Made by a program: the position numbers and the translations under genes
Source of the DNA: Xestospongia bergquistia
Lineage: Eukaryota > Porifera > Demospongiae > Haplosclerida > Petrosiidae
Length of the DNA stretch: 64,000 bases
NCBI GenBank assembly: GCA_963965975.1
Contig: OZ014419.1
Location: 3,313,677-3,377,676 of the forward strand
Reading direction: 5' to 3'
The notes under the pieces: generated by a model
Told to the model about the DNA's origin: nothing
The model's input: the letters and a program-made list of their open reading frames with translations, nothing else
The model's database searches: none
Shown: in pieces, positions 61,845 through 64,000 of the stretch
Layout: each line of letters opens with the position of its first letter
Numbering within the stretch: the first letter of the stretch is position 1

Positions 61845-64000
61845 TCAGTATTTTTCTGCCATTATAAGGATAACCAAAGTGGATTGCCAGATTTTATTAG
61901 GTGTACCCTAGGAAATCATAAACAAGATACTATAATTGTTCTTACTCACCAAACCATCTCCAGTTACATCATCATAGTAGGACCAAAACTGCCTTGTTTT
62001 ATCAAATGAACTTTTCACAGTAGCAATGATGCGAGGTCTAAAACAGAATACATTTATTATTTATTGTATCGTGGCAGAACTTACCTTAACTCAGAATACA
62101 ACTTGCTAGCAATTGAAGAATAAGGACCACCAACATTGCTATAGTGCTTTAAACTTCTCAATGCTAAATAGTTCATCGATACATGTACTGGACCAGTCCA
62201 CATACTGCACATGTTAAAATGACTTTCCTGCATTTAAAGTAAAGTTGTTTTGAATTCTGGTGTATAAGGTTTACCAATACATCACTTCAACAGTATAATA
62301 AACACAGTAAACGTACATTTAACATTTTGTAACGGGGATTCTTCTTTGAAAATGAACGTAAACCAAATTCACTCCAAAGGACCTGGAAATATACATGAGG
62401 ATAAATATGACATTATAACGCTTACTGATTTACTACTAATGTATCTCAGCAGGAATCCAAGTTTTGGAGATGTAGGAGGTAGAATTTTAAAGAACAATGG
62501 GAACAAATTGATGTATCCAAAACTATTAATGAACCTATACAATGTATAGTATTGTTGCTAGGAAAAGTAGTGGAATGCATTCTTTTTAACGTCTAATGAA
62601 GAAATAGCTTTACCTTAAGCTTGGATGACCAACAACTGGTTCACTCTCAGATTTACTAATTTTGATAGTTGAGTCAAGTCCATAATCTGCATAGATCTAT
62701 AAAATAATTAATAGATGAAATGCAAGTTAGTGTAATCATTTCTGCTGTTTTGGATGGAGAAATCACTACAATCACTACATTGTATCAAGTCAAACAAACA
62801 GACACTATATTCACAAGTTATGCATTCTTTTTTCAACATTAGTGACTATAAATAATGTTTGTAATTACCCCAAGATAAAGTAGCTGCTAACATTAATAAA
62901 CGAAAATTACAAATCAATCTTCATTATAACCTTTTGTTTGTCATCCCAATGAAGACTATTTAGAAGTTTCACATCTGTTAAAGTCTGGAATGTTGTTAGA
63001 TAAAGATCATCCTTTACTATTTAGAAGAGACCACATGCAGCATGTACAAAAAAGGGAACACACTGTTCATAATCTTGGCCATTTTGACTAAAACGTTTGC
63101 ACCTTCTGCCATCCAGCATCTTAAATCAAGATGACACTCATATTGTGAAGGATAATTAGTACGTGGTAGATCCTCAAGGCCATTGCACGAATACTGAAAA
63201 TATTGTAACCTCAAATACACAAGTATGATCTCTTACTTCGTGTAAGTAATCGTCATGTCTCTCCCACATGTAAGTACTTGGTCTTACACCTCTCTAAAGA
63301 TTCGATATAAATGCATACCTGTCTAATATCTAATATCAAAATTGTAAAACTAATTTAGCCTTTTGCCACTATTTGATAGAAAGGAAATGTTGTCAAGTAG
63401 CTATCATTTACTTTGTCAAAGGGACAAAAATTTTAGAAAATTTAGATATAATGTGATTGTTATTTTCTGTCTCCTCTATTCTTACTTGAGTATAGTCCAA
63501 CCAGTCAAACCATGCTTGTAATCGAAGATAAATATGATTTAAAAATGGTAAATCCTATAGAAAAGATGTCTTCACACATTGTCTTGTGTGTGTACAGTCT
63601 TACTATAGTATTGGTCAGAACCATTCTTTCAAGAAGATATTCCAATGAAAGAAAAGTTGTTGGTGAATGTACAATAATGCTCTTCAGATTGAACAATTCA
63701 GTATTGTTGTCAACATTGAGTGACCAGAAGCCAGGTATCCATCCCTCAAAGTTCATCATGTCAAACCAGTGGCCAAGAACATCCTGAAATATAAAAAATT
63801 ATTACATTGTCAAATACAATTACATAATAAATAAACTACTTTTAATATCAACGGAATTAATTAACTGCAATGATCTTTCATGAAATCACACCTTTGCAAT
63901 ATCAATGTCCCAGTAAACCAGTAAAAGCAGATTATAGCTGTTGTCACTTAAGGAAACAGGACATTTTGAACAGGTAGTAGTAGTACCATAAAATGAGGAG
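61845..64000 (-). CDS. MOGS-like: GH63 mannosyl-oligosaccharide glucosidase-like protein (MOGS family), C-terminal part, active-site motifs eroded
   Basis: GH63 glucosidase I trims the outer glucose from N-glycans in the ER. This gene enters from the right edge. Exons on the minus strand: about 64000-63893, 63783-63604, 63193-63064, about 62984-62931, 62696-62614, 62534-62426, 62382-62324, 62204-62095, 62037-61950, 61907-61845. Clear family blocks are LEDLPRTNYPSQYECHLDLR (63,175-63,116), FGYINLFPLFFKILPPTSPK, FGLRSFSKKNP, MNYLALRSLKHYSNVGGPYS and the end LVILIMAEKY-stop at 61,845. Yet canonical catalytic-region blocks are altered: FLWDEGFH reads SLSDNSYN, REQILG after GWIP reads GFWSLN, WRGPIWIN reads WTGPVHVS, and the final GxHPFTGW reads GTPNKIWQ. 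Splice sites and frame are intact, so it looks like a maintained but divergent paralogue, possibly without glucosidase activity. The N-terminal half is outside the window. Confidence 0.8.

Noticed and set aside
1-64000. tRNA genes
   Set aside because: Scanning by eye for A- and B-box pairs gave no convincing cloverleaf; a dedicated tRNA scan would be decisive.

Overview
This is nuclear DNA from an animal, most likely an early-branching metazoan such as a sponge. The evidence is an animal-type 18S rRNA gene, AT-rich DNA, GT-AG introns often only 41-50 nt long, an inositol trisphosphate receptor, remains of a PHR-family (MYCBP2/Highwire/RPM-1) ubiquitin ligase, plexin-like PSI/IPT modules and secreted vWA/EGF/Ig proteins. 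The sponge assignment is inference; 'animal' is secure. All gene calls come from reading conserved protein families and splice sites by eye, with no database search.

Layout. (1) 1-3,720: the end of a ribosomal DNA unit on the minus strand (ITS1, an unusually long 18S, the external spacer, and four copies of a 112-bp spacer repeat). (2) 3,720-18,130: a scrambled zone of broken PHR-ligase gene pieces in both orientations. It is interrupted by a 24-bp minisatellite (7,507-8,205) and a degenerate telomere-like TTTAGGG/TTAGGG tract (8,206-8,333), and its rearrangement joints lie at CT/CA microsatellites. (3) 18,130-25,260: fragments of cell-surface receptor genes (FN3 exons, a frameshifted Sema-like fragment, a PSI/IPT/transmembrane receptor) and a 5'-truncated, frameshifted zinc alcohol dehydrogenase.

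(4) 25,348-54,470: three intact, tightly packed housekeeping genes. These are PCCA (propionyl-CoA carboxylase alpha, + strand, 22 exons, 701 aa), SARS1 (cytosolic seryl-tRNA synthetase, - strand, 11 exons, 502 aa) and ITPR (IP3 receptor, + strand, 54 exons, 2,712 aa). Every exon phase closes, so the frameshifts further left are probably real decay and not general base errors. PCCA and SARS1 converge; SARS1 and ITPR are divergent across a 192-bp shared promoter interval.

(5) 54,471-58,060: a 97-bp tandem duplication and a degenerate reverse-transcriptase element. (6) 58,823-64,000: two minus-strand genes, a secreted EGF-vWA-Ig protein and a GH63 glucosidase-like gene (MOGS family) running off the right edge. 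The glucosidase-like gene keeps the fold motifs but has lost several of the family's most invariant active-site motifs.

The most notable items are the telomere-interrupted, inverted PHR-ligase debris next to rDNA, and the eroded-active-site GH63 paralogue. I did not find a convincing wholly new multi-gene system.
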